NCBI GenBank assembly: GCA_003526845.1
Contig: DPVM01000010.1
Span: forward strand, 186,001-250,000
Origin: Oscillospiraceae bacterium
GTDB lineage: Bacteria > Bacillota > Clostridia > Oscillospirales > Acutalibacteraceae
Reading direction: 5' to 3'
Length of the DNA: 64,000 nt
Both the position numbers and the translations under genes were made by a program. This document shows, in pieces, positions 1 to 8,306 of this stretch. The notes beneath the pieces were generated by a model. It saw nothing but the letters and a program-made list of their open reading frames with translations, was not told where the DNA came from and made no database searches. Within the stretch, counting starts at the first letter, position 1; each line of letters starts with the position of its first letter.

Positions 1-1131
1 GTCAAAAAGGCTACCGCGGCGAATATTGATTTCGGCGTTTATCTTTACAGTTACGCTTATTCATCGGCAGAGGTAAAGGTCGAGTCCGACTTTGCAATTA
101 AAACACTTTCACAACTTACAGACGAGCAAAGGCAGCATTTCACCCTGCCTCTCGCGTATGATTTAGAGGATAAAAAACTGGCAGAAAATCTTGGCTACAG
201 CAAGTCAAAAATAACTGCGCAGGCTGTGCAGTTTTGTGATGCGGTCAAAAATGTGGGATATGTCCCGATGATTTATGCAAATCAAAATTGGTTTACAAAT
301 TATATCGACCTTAATACCGTTACTTCAAAAAAATATAAAATTTGGTTTGCCTATTACACACCAAAACCCGATTTCTCAAAGCCCAAAACAATCGGCACAA
401 CAGGTGTTGCTGCCGATATTTGGCAATATGCCGAAAAATCGGACGATATTTCGTGCGACCAAAATGTTCTTTACAATCCGTCGGAGCTTATAAAGCCGCT
501 CTGTATTCATTCGTTTAAGCAGTATGTCACACGCGCCACGGCGACTGCCGACGGAAAAATCGTCACCAAATGCCAAAAATGCGGTAAGGTTTCTTCAACA
601 AAGGCGATTAACAAAGCGTCAAATATCAAACTTTCAAGAACTTGGTACACATATAACGGCAAGGTGCAAACGCCGTCGGTAACGGTTAAGGACAGGAAGG
701 GCAACACCCTCAAAAAAGGCACGCATTATACCTTGTCATATCAAAGCGGCAGAAAGTCGGTCGGCAGATATTATATCAAGGTCAATTTTAAGGGCAATTA
801 TTCCGGCTCAAAAACACTTTATTATGACATTGTGCCGAAATCAACCTCCGTCAGCAAAGTTACGGCAGGCAAAAAGTCCTTTAAAGTCACTTGGAAAAAG
901 CAAGCCTCGCAAACAACAGGCTATCAAATTCAGTATTCGACACACAGCAATTTTAAAAACGCCAAATCCGTTTGGGCAAAAAGCAAAGTCACCTCAAAAT
1001 CGGTTACAAAGCTTTCGGCAAAGAAAAATTATTATGTCCGCGTAAGAACATACAAAACAATTAAGTTCGGCGGCAAAAACCATTATCTCTATTCGACATG
1101 GAGCGGCTCCAAAAAAATTAAAACAAAATAA
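1..1131 (+). CDS. GH25 lysozyme (muramidase) with C-terminal wall/surface domains, 5' partial
   Basis: The frame is open from base 1, so the gene starts outside the window; 376 residues are visible. The first ~165 residues match the back half of a glycoside hydrolase family 25 domain: a strand with YDLED (the D-x-E pair of the GH25 active site, about residues 54-58), then MIYAN and WQYA, the usual late strands of the barrel. After it comes a Cys-containing segment (C..H then C-x-x-CG, residues ~169-198), a beta-rich stretch typical of Firmicutes surface proteins, and a fibronectin-III-like domain to the end. The family cuts the MurNAc-GlcNAc bond of peptidoglycan, here probably outside the cell; the signal peptide would lie in the missing part. 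The deacetylase at 11.9 kb also carries Fn3-like modules. Function call is firm, substrate detail inferred. Confidence 0.88.
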   Translation, partial: VKKATAANIDFGVYLYSYAYSSAEVKVESDFAIKTLSQLTDEQRQHFTLPLAYDLEDKKLAENLGYSKSKITAQAVQFCDAVKNVGYVPMIYANQNWFTNYIDLNTVTSKKYKIWFAYYTPKPDFSKPKTIGTTGVAADIWQYAEKSDDISCDQNVLYNPSELIKPLCIHSFKQYVTRATATADGKIVTKCQKCGKVSSTKAINKASNIKLSRTWYTYNGKVQTPSVTVKDRKGNTLKKGTHYTLSYQSGRKSVGRYYIKVNFKGNYSGSKTLYYDIVPKSTSVSKVTAGKKSFKVTWKKQASQTTGYQIQYSTHSNFKNAKSVWAKSKVTSKSVTKLSAKKNYYVRVRTYKTIKFGGKNHYLYSTWSGSKKIKTK

Positions 1132-1153
1132 AATGAAAGCATATAAGCATACA

Positions 1154-1185
1154 AAAACGGCATCGTCACTTGACGATGCCGTTTT
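1154..1185. terminator. bidirectional Rho-independent terminator
   Basis: Perfect 15-bp stem (1154-1168 with 1171-1185) with a 2-base loop, A-tract on one side and T-tract on the other, lying between two convergent genes. It can serve both the lysozyme and the TetR gene. Confidence 0.88.
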
Positions 1186-1210
1186 GCTTATCTTATATGA
1201 TATAGTTATA

Positions 1211-1744
1211 TTATTGCTGATATGATTTTCCCTTTGGAAGATATGAAAAAATCTGCTTATACAATTTTTCAAAATCTCTCTTTTCAGGTTCAAGTTGAAG
1301 TTCGTTAATTGTTGCGCCTGTTGTCGAGTTTGCCCAAAACTTAACGAGCGGCTCGTAGTTTTTCGGCATTTGCAATGTGTTTTCAACATAAGCCCGGGTT
1401 ATTGCATAAAACATAGCATAAAGGTCGTTAAAAGCAAGGATACATTTTGATGTTGTCATTGCCTTTGTGATTACTTTGCTGTATTTTTCGATAAATTCAG
1501 CCGTCATTCGTGCTGATTTTGCACAGTCTTTGTATGTTGCAAAATCGTTGCAAACAGTTTCTGTCTGACGCTTGAACAGCCAGCTCACCATTTTATCAAC
1601 ATCTTCAAAATGATAGTAAAAAGTTTGTCTGCTGATTCCGCATTTTTCAACAAGATCCGTAACTGTGATTTTATCATATTGTTCGTTAGAGTTTACAAGC
1701 TCTAAAAATGATGAAATAATCATCTTTTTTGTTTTACCGGCCAT
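1211..1744 (-). CDS. TetR/AcrR family transcriptional regulator
   Basis: 177 residues. The N-terminal third carries a TetR-type helix-turn-helix (residues ~20-45: KITVTDLVEKCGISRQTFYYHF, given here in part as KITVTDL...CGISRQTFYYHF), resembling the DhaS-like group of TetR regulators; the C-terminal helical domain, expected to bind a ligand, is not recognisable by eye. The ATG at 1744 is preferred over a TTG 15 bases upstream because AGGTG sits 6 bases before it. The gene is followed by a strong shared terminator and preceded by its own promoter and a 16-bp palindrome, so it may regulate itself. It lies downstream of the hyp genes in the same direction but I see no direct link to hydrogenase. 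Target unknown. Confidence 0.85.
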   Translation of the reverse strand: MAGKTKKMIISSFLELVNSNEQYDKITVTDLVEKCGISRQTFYYHFEDVDKMVSWLFKRQTETVCNDFATYKDCAKSARMTAEFIEKYSKVITKAMTTSKCILAFNDLYAMFYAITRAYVENTLQMPKNYEPLVKFWANSTTGATINELQLEPEKRDFEKLYKQIFSYLPKGKSYQQ

Positions 1745-1772
1745 TCGTTTCACCTGCAATTTTATAATTTTT

Positions 1773-1800
1773 AATGTAGTATATCACAGCGTTTTGTCAA
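1773..1800 (-). promoter_or_regulatory. promoter of the TetR gene
   Basis: On the minus strand, -35 TTGACA (1795-1800), a 16-base spacer and -10 TACATT (1773-1778), about 30 bases upstream of the ATG at 1744. Confidence 0.6.
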
Positions 1801-1831
1801 ATACAAGTCTAATTTTTTAAAACTTACAAAA

Positions 1832-1847
1832 ATAAACAATTGTTTAT
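1832..1847. promoter_or_regulatory. 16-bp palindrome upstream of the TetR promoter
   Basis: ATAAACAATTGTTTAT is a perfect palindrome about 32 bases upstream of the TetR -35 box and just past the hypE stop. TetR proteins bind such dyads, so autoregulation is possible; it is a poor terminator because there is no loop. Role inferred. Confidence 0.35.
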
Positions 1848-1851
1848 GATA

Positions 1852-2832
1852 TTAACAAATTCTCGGCAAACCCTGCCCGATTAGTAGATTAACTCGTCTT
1901 TTACCGCCGATATGAGTTTTCATAAAAACGCCGTTTGAGGCTGAAACGGTGCCGATGATTTTTGCCCTCTCGCCGTATTTTGACTCACTGATAATTTGAA
2001 CGGCACGCTCTTTTTGCTCGCTCGGTACAAATACAACAAGCTTGCCCTCGTTGCCCATATGCAAAATATTTAGCCCGAGTATTTTTGAAAATGCACGCAC
2101 CTCATCGCTCACGGGAATATCGTCTTCGTTTATCTCGATTGACACATTTGATGCGTCGGCAAGCTCGTTTAAAACCGTGCCGAGTCCGCCGCGCGTTATG
2201 TCGCGCATACAGTGCACATCAATTCCGTTTTTAAGCAGATTGAAAACAATGTCGCAAAGCGGCGCGTTGTCCGATTTTATTTCGTTTTCAATATCCATTC
2301 TTGCCGAGAGAATTGCGGCGTGGTGGTCACCCATATTTCCGCTCACAATCACGGCGTCATTCGGTTTTATTCCTCCGGCGTTGATTTCGGTACCGTCGGC
2401 AACAAATCCCACACCTGCTGTGTTGATATAAATTCCGCCGCTGCCCTCAATAACTTTTGTGTCGCCCGCAACGATTATAACGCCTGCCTCCTCGGCTGTC
2501 TGCGCCATTGATATTGCGATTTTTTCGAGCGTTTGGGTGTCTGCACCCTCTTCGATAATAAATGCGCTTGTGATGTATTTCGGCGTTGCGCCGCGCATCA
2601 AAAGGTCGTTTACTGTTCCGCAAACGGCAAGTCTTCCTATGTCGCCGCCCTTGAAAAACAGCGGTGTCACAACAAAGCTGTCGGTAGTCATTGCTATTTT
2701 ATGCGCACCGTCAACAACGGCGCTGTCCTCCATTTTGTTGAGCACATGGTTTGAAAAATGTTTTGCAAAAATGCCGTCAATCAGCTCGCTTGTGGATTTT
2801 CCTCCGCTTCCGTGTGATAATGTGATTTTCAT
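1852..2832 (-). CDS. hypE: HypE, hydrogenase maturation carbamoyl dehydratase
   Basis: 326 residues, full length for HypE. The N-terminus has the SHGSGGK motif (residues 6-12) and the protein ends in PRIC, whose C-terminal Cys is the residue carbamoylated by HypF and then dehydrated in an ATP-dependent step to the thiocyanate that supplies the CN ligands of the NiFe centre. The AIR-synthase-like fold is supported by the glycine-rich D-x-x-V-V-x-G and GDT segments. It is the last gene of the ech-hyp operon, 51 bases after hypD, and works with HypC/HypD in the cytoplasm. No clear terminator follows it before the TetR gene. Confidence 0.96.
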   Translation of the reverse strand: MKITLSHGSGGKSTSELIDGIFAKHFSNHVLNKMEDSAVVDGAHKIAMTTDSFVVTPLFFKGGDIGRLAVCGTVNDLLMRGATPKYITSAFIIEEGADTQTLEKIAISMAQTAEEAGVIIVAGDTKVIEGSGGIYINTAGVGFVADGTEINAGGIKPNDAVIVSGNMGDHHAAILSARMDIENEIKSDNAPLCDIVFNLLKNGIDVHCMRDITRGGLGTVLNELADASNVSIEINEDDIPVSDEVRAFSKILGLNILHMGNEGKLVVFVPSEQKERAVQIISESKYGERAKIIGTVSASNGVFMKTHIGGKRRVNLLIGQGLPRIC

Positions 2833-2883
2833 TGCGTATATATCCTTTCAAGGGTGTGTCGGTGTCGGTTTTTGTTTCAACCG

Positions 2884-3930
2884 TCAGTCGTTTACAAAAA
2901 GGTTAAAACATGTTCCCTCGCCGGAAACCATGCATGCGCCCATCGGGTTTTCCGGCGTGCATACTTTTTTAAACAGTGGGCATTCGCTCGGCGTTTTTTT
3001 GCCCGTGATAATTTCGCCGCACATACAGCCCTTTGATTTTGAAAAATCAGCTGTCAAATCGGCACTGCCTGCGTCAAAGCGGCTGTATTCATCGCGCAGA
3101 ATAAGTCCCGAGCTTTCAATTTTGCCGAGTCCGCGCCACGATGCGGAGCAGGGAACAAAGTATTTGTTTACAATATCGAATGCCTTTTCGTTTCGTTCCT
3201 GCCTTACAACCGATTTGTAAAGATTCATCACGGTGCCTAATTCTTCGCCTTTGTCAATCGTTTTGACAAGCGCATATATTGCCGACAAAATCTCCTCCGC
3301 CTCAAAGCCCGAAACGGCAAACGGAATGTTGTATTTTTCGGCAAGCGGCAAAAATGCCTCTGCTCCCGTTACTGCGCAAACATGACCGGGTGCGATAAAA
3401 CCGTCTATATCAGCCCCGTTGCCGCAAAGTCTGTCAATAACTGCAGGCATTGTTTTAAGCGCCGTTAAAAGTTTTATGTTGCTGATTTTGTCCTTTATTG
3501 CGCGGTCAATCAACAGCGCATAAATCGGCGTTGTTGTTTCAAATCCGACTGCGGCAAAAATGAATGTTTTGTCGGGTTCACGCCTTGCAAAATCAAGTGC
3601 TTGCATAGGCGAATACACCATTCTTATGTCCGCACCTTGCGATTTGATGTCCTTTAGCGCATATTTTCTGCCCGGCACGCGAATCATATCGCCGAATGTC
3701 ACTATTACATTGTTGTCTTGCAACGCAAGCTCGCAAAGTCTGTCAACATATGATGAAACCGTTACGCAAACGGGGCATCCCGGACCGCTTATCAGGTGGA
3801 TTTTGTCGCTTATAATTGATTGAATTGCGTTTTCGGCAATGGAAGCGGTATGGGTGCCGCAAATCTCCATAAGCTTTATATCTTTATTATTGTAAGATTT
3901 TAAATAATTGATTACATGATCTATATTCAT
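2884..3930 (-). CDS. hypD: HypD, Fe(CN)2CO cofactor assembly protein
   Basis: 348 residues. Conserved HypD motifs are visible: CGTH at residues 24-27, GPGCPVC at 49-55, and a C-terminal cluster of cysteines that in the family hold one [4Fe-4S] cluster. HypD forms a complex with HypC and is the scaffold on which iron receives its CO and CN ligands. Its ATG follows the hypC stop after a single base, so translation is probably coupled. All signature cysteines appear to be present. Confidence 0.96.
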   Translation of the reverse strand: MNIDHVINYLKSYNNKDIKLMEICGTHTASIAENAIQSIISDKIHLISGPGCPVCVTVSSYVDRLCELALQDNNVIVTFGDMIRVPGRKYALKDIKSQGADIRMVYSPMQALDFARREPDKTFIFAAVGFETTTPIYALLIDRAIKDKISNIKLLTALKTMPAVIDRLCGNGADIDGFIAPGHVCAVTGAEAFLPLAEKYNIPFAVSGFEAEEILSAIYALVKTIDKGEELGTVMNLYKSVVRQERNEKAFDIVNKYFVPCSASWRGLGKIESSGLILRDEYSRFDAGSADLTADFSKSKGCMCGEIITGKKTPSECPLFKKVCTPENPMGACMVSGEGTCFNLFVND

Positions 3931-3931
3931 A

Positions 3932-4150
3932 TCATTTGCTCAATTGTTCAAGGTCGTTGAAAAGCTCGCGCATATATTGCGCCTCATCATCGGGGAGAAC
4001 TTGTATAACAAGCCCTGCGTGAACAAGCACCCAATCGCCGATTTTTGCGTCAACAATGCCGAGCGCCGCGTTAGTTTTATTGCCTGAATAGTCAACAACA
4101 GCCGTGTCTCCGTTTATTTCAATAATTTTTCCGGGTGATGCAACACACAT
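3932..4150 (-). CDS. hypC: HypC/HupF-type hydrogenase assembly chaperone
   Basis: 72 residues, typical for HypC. It begins MCVASPG; the Cys right after the initiator Met is the essential residue that carries the iron precursor between HypD and the hydrogenase large subunit. A short beta-barrel (GDWVLVHAG) follows, with an acidic helical tail. It starts two bases after the hypF stop and ends one base before hypD, an arrangement usual for hyp operons. The client here should be the EchE subunit encoded upstream in the same operon. Confidence 0.95.
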   Translation of the reverse strand: MCVASPGKIIEINGDTAVVDYSGNKTNAALGIVDAKIGDWVLVHAGLVIQVLPDDEAQYMRELFNDLEQLSK

Positions 4151-4152
4151 AG

Positions 4153-6228
4153 CTATTCCTCCGTTTTGTTTAAAATTTCAGCCGCCAAATAAGCCTGCCC
4201 CAAGCACAGTCCGTTGTCGCCGCATGACACCTGCTCGTTTGTGAATACCTTGAAATTGTGTTTTTCAAGTCTTTTTACTGCGCCCTCAAGCAAAATTCTG
4301 TTCACAAAGCATCCTCCGCTCAGCGTAATTTGCTCAACGCCGTATTTTTGGGCGATTTTCAGTATCATATCGCACAGCATCATATGAAAACCGAGTGCAA
4401 CTTCTTCCTTTGGTGCGTCTGCCGCCTTGACAGCCGCGATTATTTCGCTCGGGTCAAGCGACGGCTCGATATAAAACGGCTTTTTCGCTTTCCTTGCCGC
4501 ACTCTCAAGTGCAATTGCGCACTCGCCCTCATAACTGTTTTTGTGCTTAAGGTCAAGCGCCGCGCAAACCGCGTCAAAAAGTCTGCCCATGCTTGACGAA
4601 TTAACCGTGTTTATCGATTGCTCGCGCGCCTTGTTAACAAGCTCGTTTGAGTCATCGTAGCAGGCAAGGGCAAGGTCTGCGTTTTTCGATATTTCATCGC
4701 CTGCCGTCATTTTGGTGTATTTCAAATGCTCAACGCGCTTTTGGTTCAAAAACACCTCGCCGCCCCATATCGCTCCGTCATCGCCATAGCCGGTGCCGTC
4801 AAAAACAAAATGAAGTGCATCGCCCTCGATTTTATGTTCGGCAACAACGCCGTATGCGTGCGCAAGGTGATGCTGAATTTCAATTACATTATCACCGTCG
4901 GCAAGCGATGATGAGTAATAAAGCGGGTGCTTGTCCTTCACAATAATATCGGGTTTGAATGAATGCAAATCGCAAAAGCGTTTTATGCCTTGTCTGTATG
5001 CCTCAAAGCAGTCGCAGTCCTCCAAATCGCCGAAATATTGCGACGGAATTACATAGCCGCCGTGGCAAATCGCAAAACTGCTTTTCAAATCGCCGCCGAG
5101 AGAGAGAATGTTTTTTTTCGCCGTGATGCTCATTTTTATCGCAAGCGGCACATATCCGCGCGCCCTGCGTATAAGCTGTACTTTGCCGCTGTTTATTTGC
5201 ACCACGCTGTCATCAATCGGCGCCAAAATTTCTCTGTCGTGCGATAAAACGTCAATGCCGAATTTTTTTATTTCATCATCGTTTATTATAATCGCTTCGC
5301 CGCTTATATTTGCGCTTGTCATAATCAGCGGCGATATTTTTTCGAGAATCATTATTTGAATCGGATTGCAGGGCAAAAAAGCGCCGATATAATCCGATTC
5401 ACCGCAAACTTCCTCCGCAAAATCCTTTTTCTTTTTTAAAAGCACAATCGGGCGTGCTTTGCTTTTGAGAAGCGATTTTTCATTTTCGCTCACAAGGCAG
5501 TATTCGCCGATTTCGTCAATATCGCGAAACATAACGGCAAACGGCTTTTTCTCTCTGCCCTTGATTTTTCTTATTTCATCTGCCGTTTTACTTGTGCATA
5601 TTCCTGCTATATGATAGCCGCCGATGTCCTTAATCGCAAGCGGCTTGCCTGCGCGTAAAATGCTCACGGCGGTGTCGATTGAAATATTAATTGTCGGTCC
5701 GCAGTTTTTGCAAGCGATTGTTTGGGCATGGCAACGGCGGTTTTTCGGCTCTGTGTATTCAGCCTCACATTCGCCGCAAAGCGGAAATTTGCCCATTGTT
5801 ATTCTCTCTCTGTCATACGGCAGGGAGTTGATTATTGTATATCTCGGTCCGCAGTTGACACAGCTTATAAAGGGGTGGCGAAATCTGCGGTTGTTTTTGT
5901 CTTTAAGCTCAATTTCACACTCCTCGCATGTTGCAATGTCGGGTGTGATAAACGGTATTTCGTTGTCATTTGTGCTGTGAACGATTGTGAATTTGTCAAA
6001 ATCATGCTCGCCGACAGCACATTCATCGTATTTTTCTATTTCAAAAATTGCTGTAAGGCATTGGATAAATTTATCCAATGCCTCTTTTTTTGCGCTTGCG
6101 ACAATTGATACATTGCCGCCTGAATTTTTAACCTCGCCCCCGATGCCAAGCTCGTTTGCAAGCCGCAGGGCGGTGGGGCGAAAGCCGATACCCTGCACAA
6201 TACCAGAAAAGGTGTATTTAACTGTTAT
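4153..6228 (-). CDS. hypF: HypF carbamoyltransferase, probable AUA start
   Basis: About 691 residues. HypF makes the carbamoyl group used for the CN ligands. Domains in order: acylphosphatase-like (ending the VQGIGFRP loop), two C-x-x-C zinc motifs (CEEC...CVNCG and CGEC...CKNCG), a YrdC-like domain and a Kae1-like domain with HHLAHAY. The first ATG/GTG/TTG in frame is the GTG at 6198, but it encodes the V of VQGIGFRP, so starting there would remove the first strand of the domain. The frame stays open upstream to a stop at 6232-6234 and encodes TVKYTFSGI, the expected strand. An AGAGGA site (6235-6240) lies 6 bases before an ATA codon (6226-6228). I place the start there; an ATG-to-ATA sequence error is the main alternative. 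Confidence 0.9.
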   Translation of the reverse strand: MTVKYTFSGIVQGIGFRPTALRLANELGIGGEVKNSGGNVSIVASAKKEALDKFIQCLTAIFEIEKYDECAVGEHDFDKFTIVHSTNDNEIPFITPDIATCEECEIELKDKNNRRFRHPFISCVNCGPRYTIINSLPYDRERITMGKFPLCGECEAEYTEPKNRRCHAQTIACKNCGPTINISIDTAVSILRAGKPLAIKDIGGYHIAGICTSKTADEIRKIKGREKKPFAVMFRDIDEIGEYCLVSENEKSLLKSKARPIVLLKKKKDFAEEVCGESDYIGAFLPCNPIQIMILEKISPLIMTSANISGEAIIINDDEIKKFGIDVLSHDREILAPIDDSVVQINSGKVQLIRRARGYVPLAIKMSITAKKNILSLGGDLKSSFAICHGGYVIPSQYFGDLEDCDCFEAYRQGIKRFCDLHSFKPDIIVKDKHPLYYSSSLADGDNVIEIQHHLAHAYGVVAEHKIEGDALHFVFDGTGYGDDGAIWGGEVFLNQKRVEHLKYTKMTAGDEISKNADLALACYDDSNELVNKAREQSINTVNSSSMGRLFDAVCAALDLKHKNSYEGECAIALESAARKAKKPFYIEPSLDPSEIIAAVKAADAPKEEVALGFHMMLCDMILKIAQKYGVEQITLSGGCFVNRILLEGAVKRLEKHNFKVFTNEQVSCGDNGLCLGQAYLAAEILNKTEE

Positions 6229-6250
6229 GATTTATCCTCTTTTCCGAGTG

Positions 6251-6832
6251 TTATTCCTTGTGAAAAACAACGCTGCCCTTTTCACCGTCATCATCAATGA
6301 TTGAAAGTGCCTTGAATTTAAGGCACGCGTCAACGCATGCGCCGCATTGAACGCATTTGTCACGGTTGATTGTCCATGTTTTTTCACCTGTTCTGTCAAC
6401 TGTAATGCACTCCTGCGGACATTTTCTTGCGCAAAGGCCGCACAAAATGCACTTCGTCATATCGTTTGTGATTTTGCCTGCCGGTTTTTCGGGGATAGGC
6501 TGTGAATAGCTGTCAACAATTTTGCTTGTTGACGGCACGGTGTATCCCGGCTTGATGCTCAGGCAGTTTTTTGGACAAGCGTTTACGCAGTTTTCGCACT
6601 GCACGCAACCCATTCGCTCGATTGACCATGTTTTTGTGTTTCTGTCAACCTTGATTGCACCTGACGGACACTTTCTCATACACATTCCGCACATAATGCA
6701 GTCGTCAATGTTGATTTCAATGTGACCTCTCGAGCGCTCGGGGTATATTGCCGGCTCTGCCGGATAGTTGCAGGTTGCAGGTTTTGAAAACAGATTTTTT
6801 AAGGCGATAGGAGCAAAATCCATCAATTTCAT
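6251..6832 (-). CDS. echF: EchF-like ferredoxin subunit with four [4Fe-4S] motifs
   Basis: 193 residues. Four C-x2-C-x2-C-x3-C motifs are at residues 45-55, 76-86, 128-138 and 160-170. The second pair repeats the first at a distance of 83-84 residues with clear similarity (C-I-x-C-G-x-C-x-R-K-C-P, then a T-W-x-I hairpin, then CVQC), so the protein looks like a doubled two-cluster ferredoxin; EchF/NuoI-type subunits usually have two clusters. It would carry electrons from soluble ferredoxin to the hydrogenase small subunit on the cytoplasmic side. Start at 6832 is chosen because AGGAGG precedes it and the longer frame would run into echE. Last ech gene before hypF. Confidence 0.88.
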   Translation of the reverse strand: MKLMDFAPIALKNLFSKPATCNYPAEPAIYPERSRGHIEINIDDCIMCGMCMRKCPSGAIKVDRNTKTWSIERMGCVQCENCVNACPKNCLSIKPGYTVPSTSKIVDSYSQPIPEKPAGKITNDMTKCILCGLCARKCPQECITVDRTGEKTWTINRDKCVQCGACVDACLKFKALSIIDDDGEKGSVVFHKE

Positions 6833-6845
6833 ATCAGATTTCCTC

Positions 6846-7925
6846 CTATCTTTCCGTGCAACTGATGCACGGGTCAATTGTCAAAATTTGCACCGGCACA
6901 TCGGCAAAATCCGAGCCCGGCAAAATGTGAATAAGTGATTGAATGTTGGTGAATGTCGGTGTGCGGAGCCTGAATCTGTCGAGAAACTTTGTTCCGTTTG
7001 CCTTTGCATAATAGATTGTCTCGCCGCGTGGCTGCTCGACTCTCACAAACGCCTCGCCGTTTGGGTTGCCCTTTTGCGGATTGCATATTGCACCCTCCGG
7101 GATTTTTTGAGCAATCTGGCGGAGTATCGATATTGATTGAAACAGTTCACCGATTCTGACCTCACAGCGCGCATATCCGTCACAGTCATTTGATGTGATG
7201 ATGTCAAAATCAATGTCGCCGTATGCCTCATATCCTGTTTTTCTCATATCGTATTCAAGACCGCTTGCTCTCGCCATTGCGCCTGCCGCGCTTAATCGAT
7301 AAGCGTCCTCCTTTGTGAGGATTCCGACGCCCTTAAGCCTTTTTTGAACGGTGCAGTCCTTGAGAAAAACATTTGTCATTTTTCTCAAATCCTTTTCCAT
7401 CGAATCAAAAACGCCGATAAAGCCGTGTATCATCGACGAGTCCATATCCTTTAAAACACCGCCGATTTTGTTGACGGAAAATATAACTCTGCCGCCGGTA
7501 GACGCTTCAAACATATCAAGTACTTTTTCTCTCATACGCCAAGCCTGCATGAACAGTGCGTCAAATCCGAATGCGTCAGCCAACAGACCAAGCCAAAGCA
7601 GGTGAGAGTGGATACGGCTCATTTCAAACCAAAATGTTCTCAAATATTTTGCTCTTTGCGGCACTTCGGCGTCAAAAATTTTTTCAAGCGCCTCACAGTA
7701 TGCCAAGCCGTGACCGAACGAGCATATGCCGCAGGTCCTCTCAACAACATATTGATAATCGTTGAAATCTCTCTTTTCTGCAAGCATTTCAAGTCCTCTG
7801 TGCACAAATCCCACAGACGGAATTGCCTCGACAACCTTTTCATCCTCAAGCACAAGGTCGATGTGTATAGGCTCCGGCAAAACCGGATGCTGAGGACCAA
7901 ACGGTATAACAGATTGAATAGCCAT
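6846..7925 (-). CDS. echE: Ech hydrogenase large (NiFe) subunit
   Basis: 359 residues, the catalytic subunit related to NuoD. Both nickel-binding motifs are intact: E-R-T-C-G-I-C near residues 62-68 (C65, C68) and the C-terminal D-P-C-I-S-C-T-E-R (C353, C356). The protein ends exactly at that Arg, so there is no C-terminal extension of the kind that a maturation protease removes in most NiFe hydrogenases. It reduces protons with electrons from ferredoxin, or the reverse, at the membrane. Its ATG overlaps the echD stop by one base, indicating coupled translation. Group 4 assignment rests on the neighbouring membrane subunits. Confidence 0.94.
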   Translation of the reverse strand: MAIQSVIPFGPQHPVLPEPIHIDLVLEDEKVVEAIPSVGFVHRGLEMLAEKRDFNDYQYVVERTCGICSFGHGLAYCEALEKIFDAEVPQRAKYLRTFWFEMSRIHSHLLWLGLLADAFGFDALFMQAWRMREKVLDMFEASTGGRVIFSVNKIGGVLKDMDSSMIHGFIGVFDSMEKDLRKMTNVFLKDCTVQKRLKGVGILTKEDAYRLSAAGAMARASGLEYDMRKTGYEAYGDIDFDIITSNDCDGYARCEVRIGELFQSISILRQIAQKIPEGAICNPQKGNPNGEAFVRVEQPRGETIYYAKANGTKFLDRFRLRTPTFTNIQSLIHILPGSDFADVPVQILTIDPCISCTER

Positions 7926-8305
7926 TATTCCTTGTCCTCCTTTTTGATAACCTTGATTTGCTTTTTAAACGGTGTTTCTTTTTCTATGCGATAAAACTTG
8001 TTGTGATAATCAAGTGCCATTCCGACAACCTTAACACCCCAAAGCTCCTTTATCTCGTTTTCATAAAGGGCTGCGGCAGGGAATATGTCGGAAAACGATT
8101 TGATTTCCTCGTCAATCGGGAGGTTGATTTTGTAGTTTTCCATCTCATATTCCTTTGCAACGGAATATATAACCTCGTTGTATCCCTCGTATGCAACGCT
8201 CAAAATCTGCGCAAGGCGGTAGCCGTCGTTATATTTTTGCTCCATTATTTTATAAAGCTCGTCTTTAGCGACTTCGGTTATCGGAAAATCGTTGTAATTA
8301 TTCAT
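7925..8305 (-). CDS. echD: Ech hydrogenase subunit D (NuoC-like)
   Basis: 126 residues. Small subunit related to the 30-kDa NuoC family, with the region ending I-K-E-L-W-G-V that is typical of NuoC/EchD/HycE N-terminal domains. It helps bind the large to the small subunit. The start at 8305 is set by GGGAGG upstream; a start further upstream would overlap echC. It ends in a one-base overlap with echE. Assignment rests on that motif plus its place between echC and echE. Confidence 0.85.
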   Translation of the reverse strand: MNNYNDFPITEVAKDELYKIMEQKYNDGYRLAQILSVAYEGYNEVIYSVAKEYEMENYKINLPIDEEIKSFSDIFPAAALYENEIKELWGVKVVGMALDYHNKFYRIEKETPFKKQIKVIKKEDKE

Positions 8306-8306
8306 T

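Noticed and set aside
2459..3220. Open frame of 253 codons on the plus strand
   Set aside because: Antisense across the hypE/hypD junction; both are certain genes.
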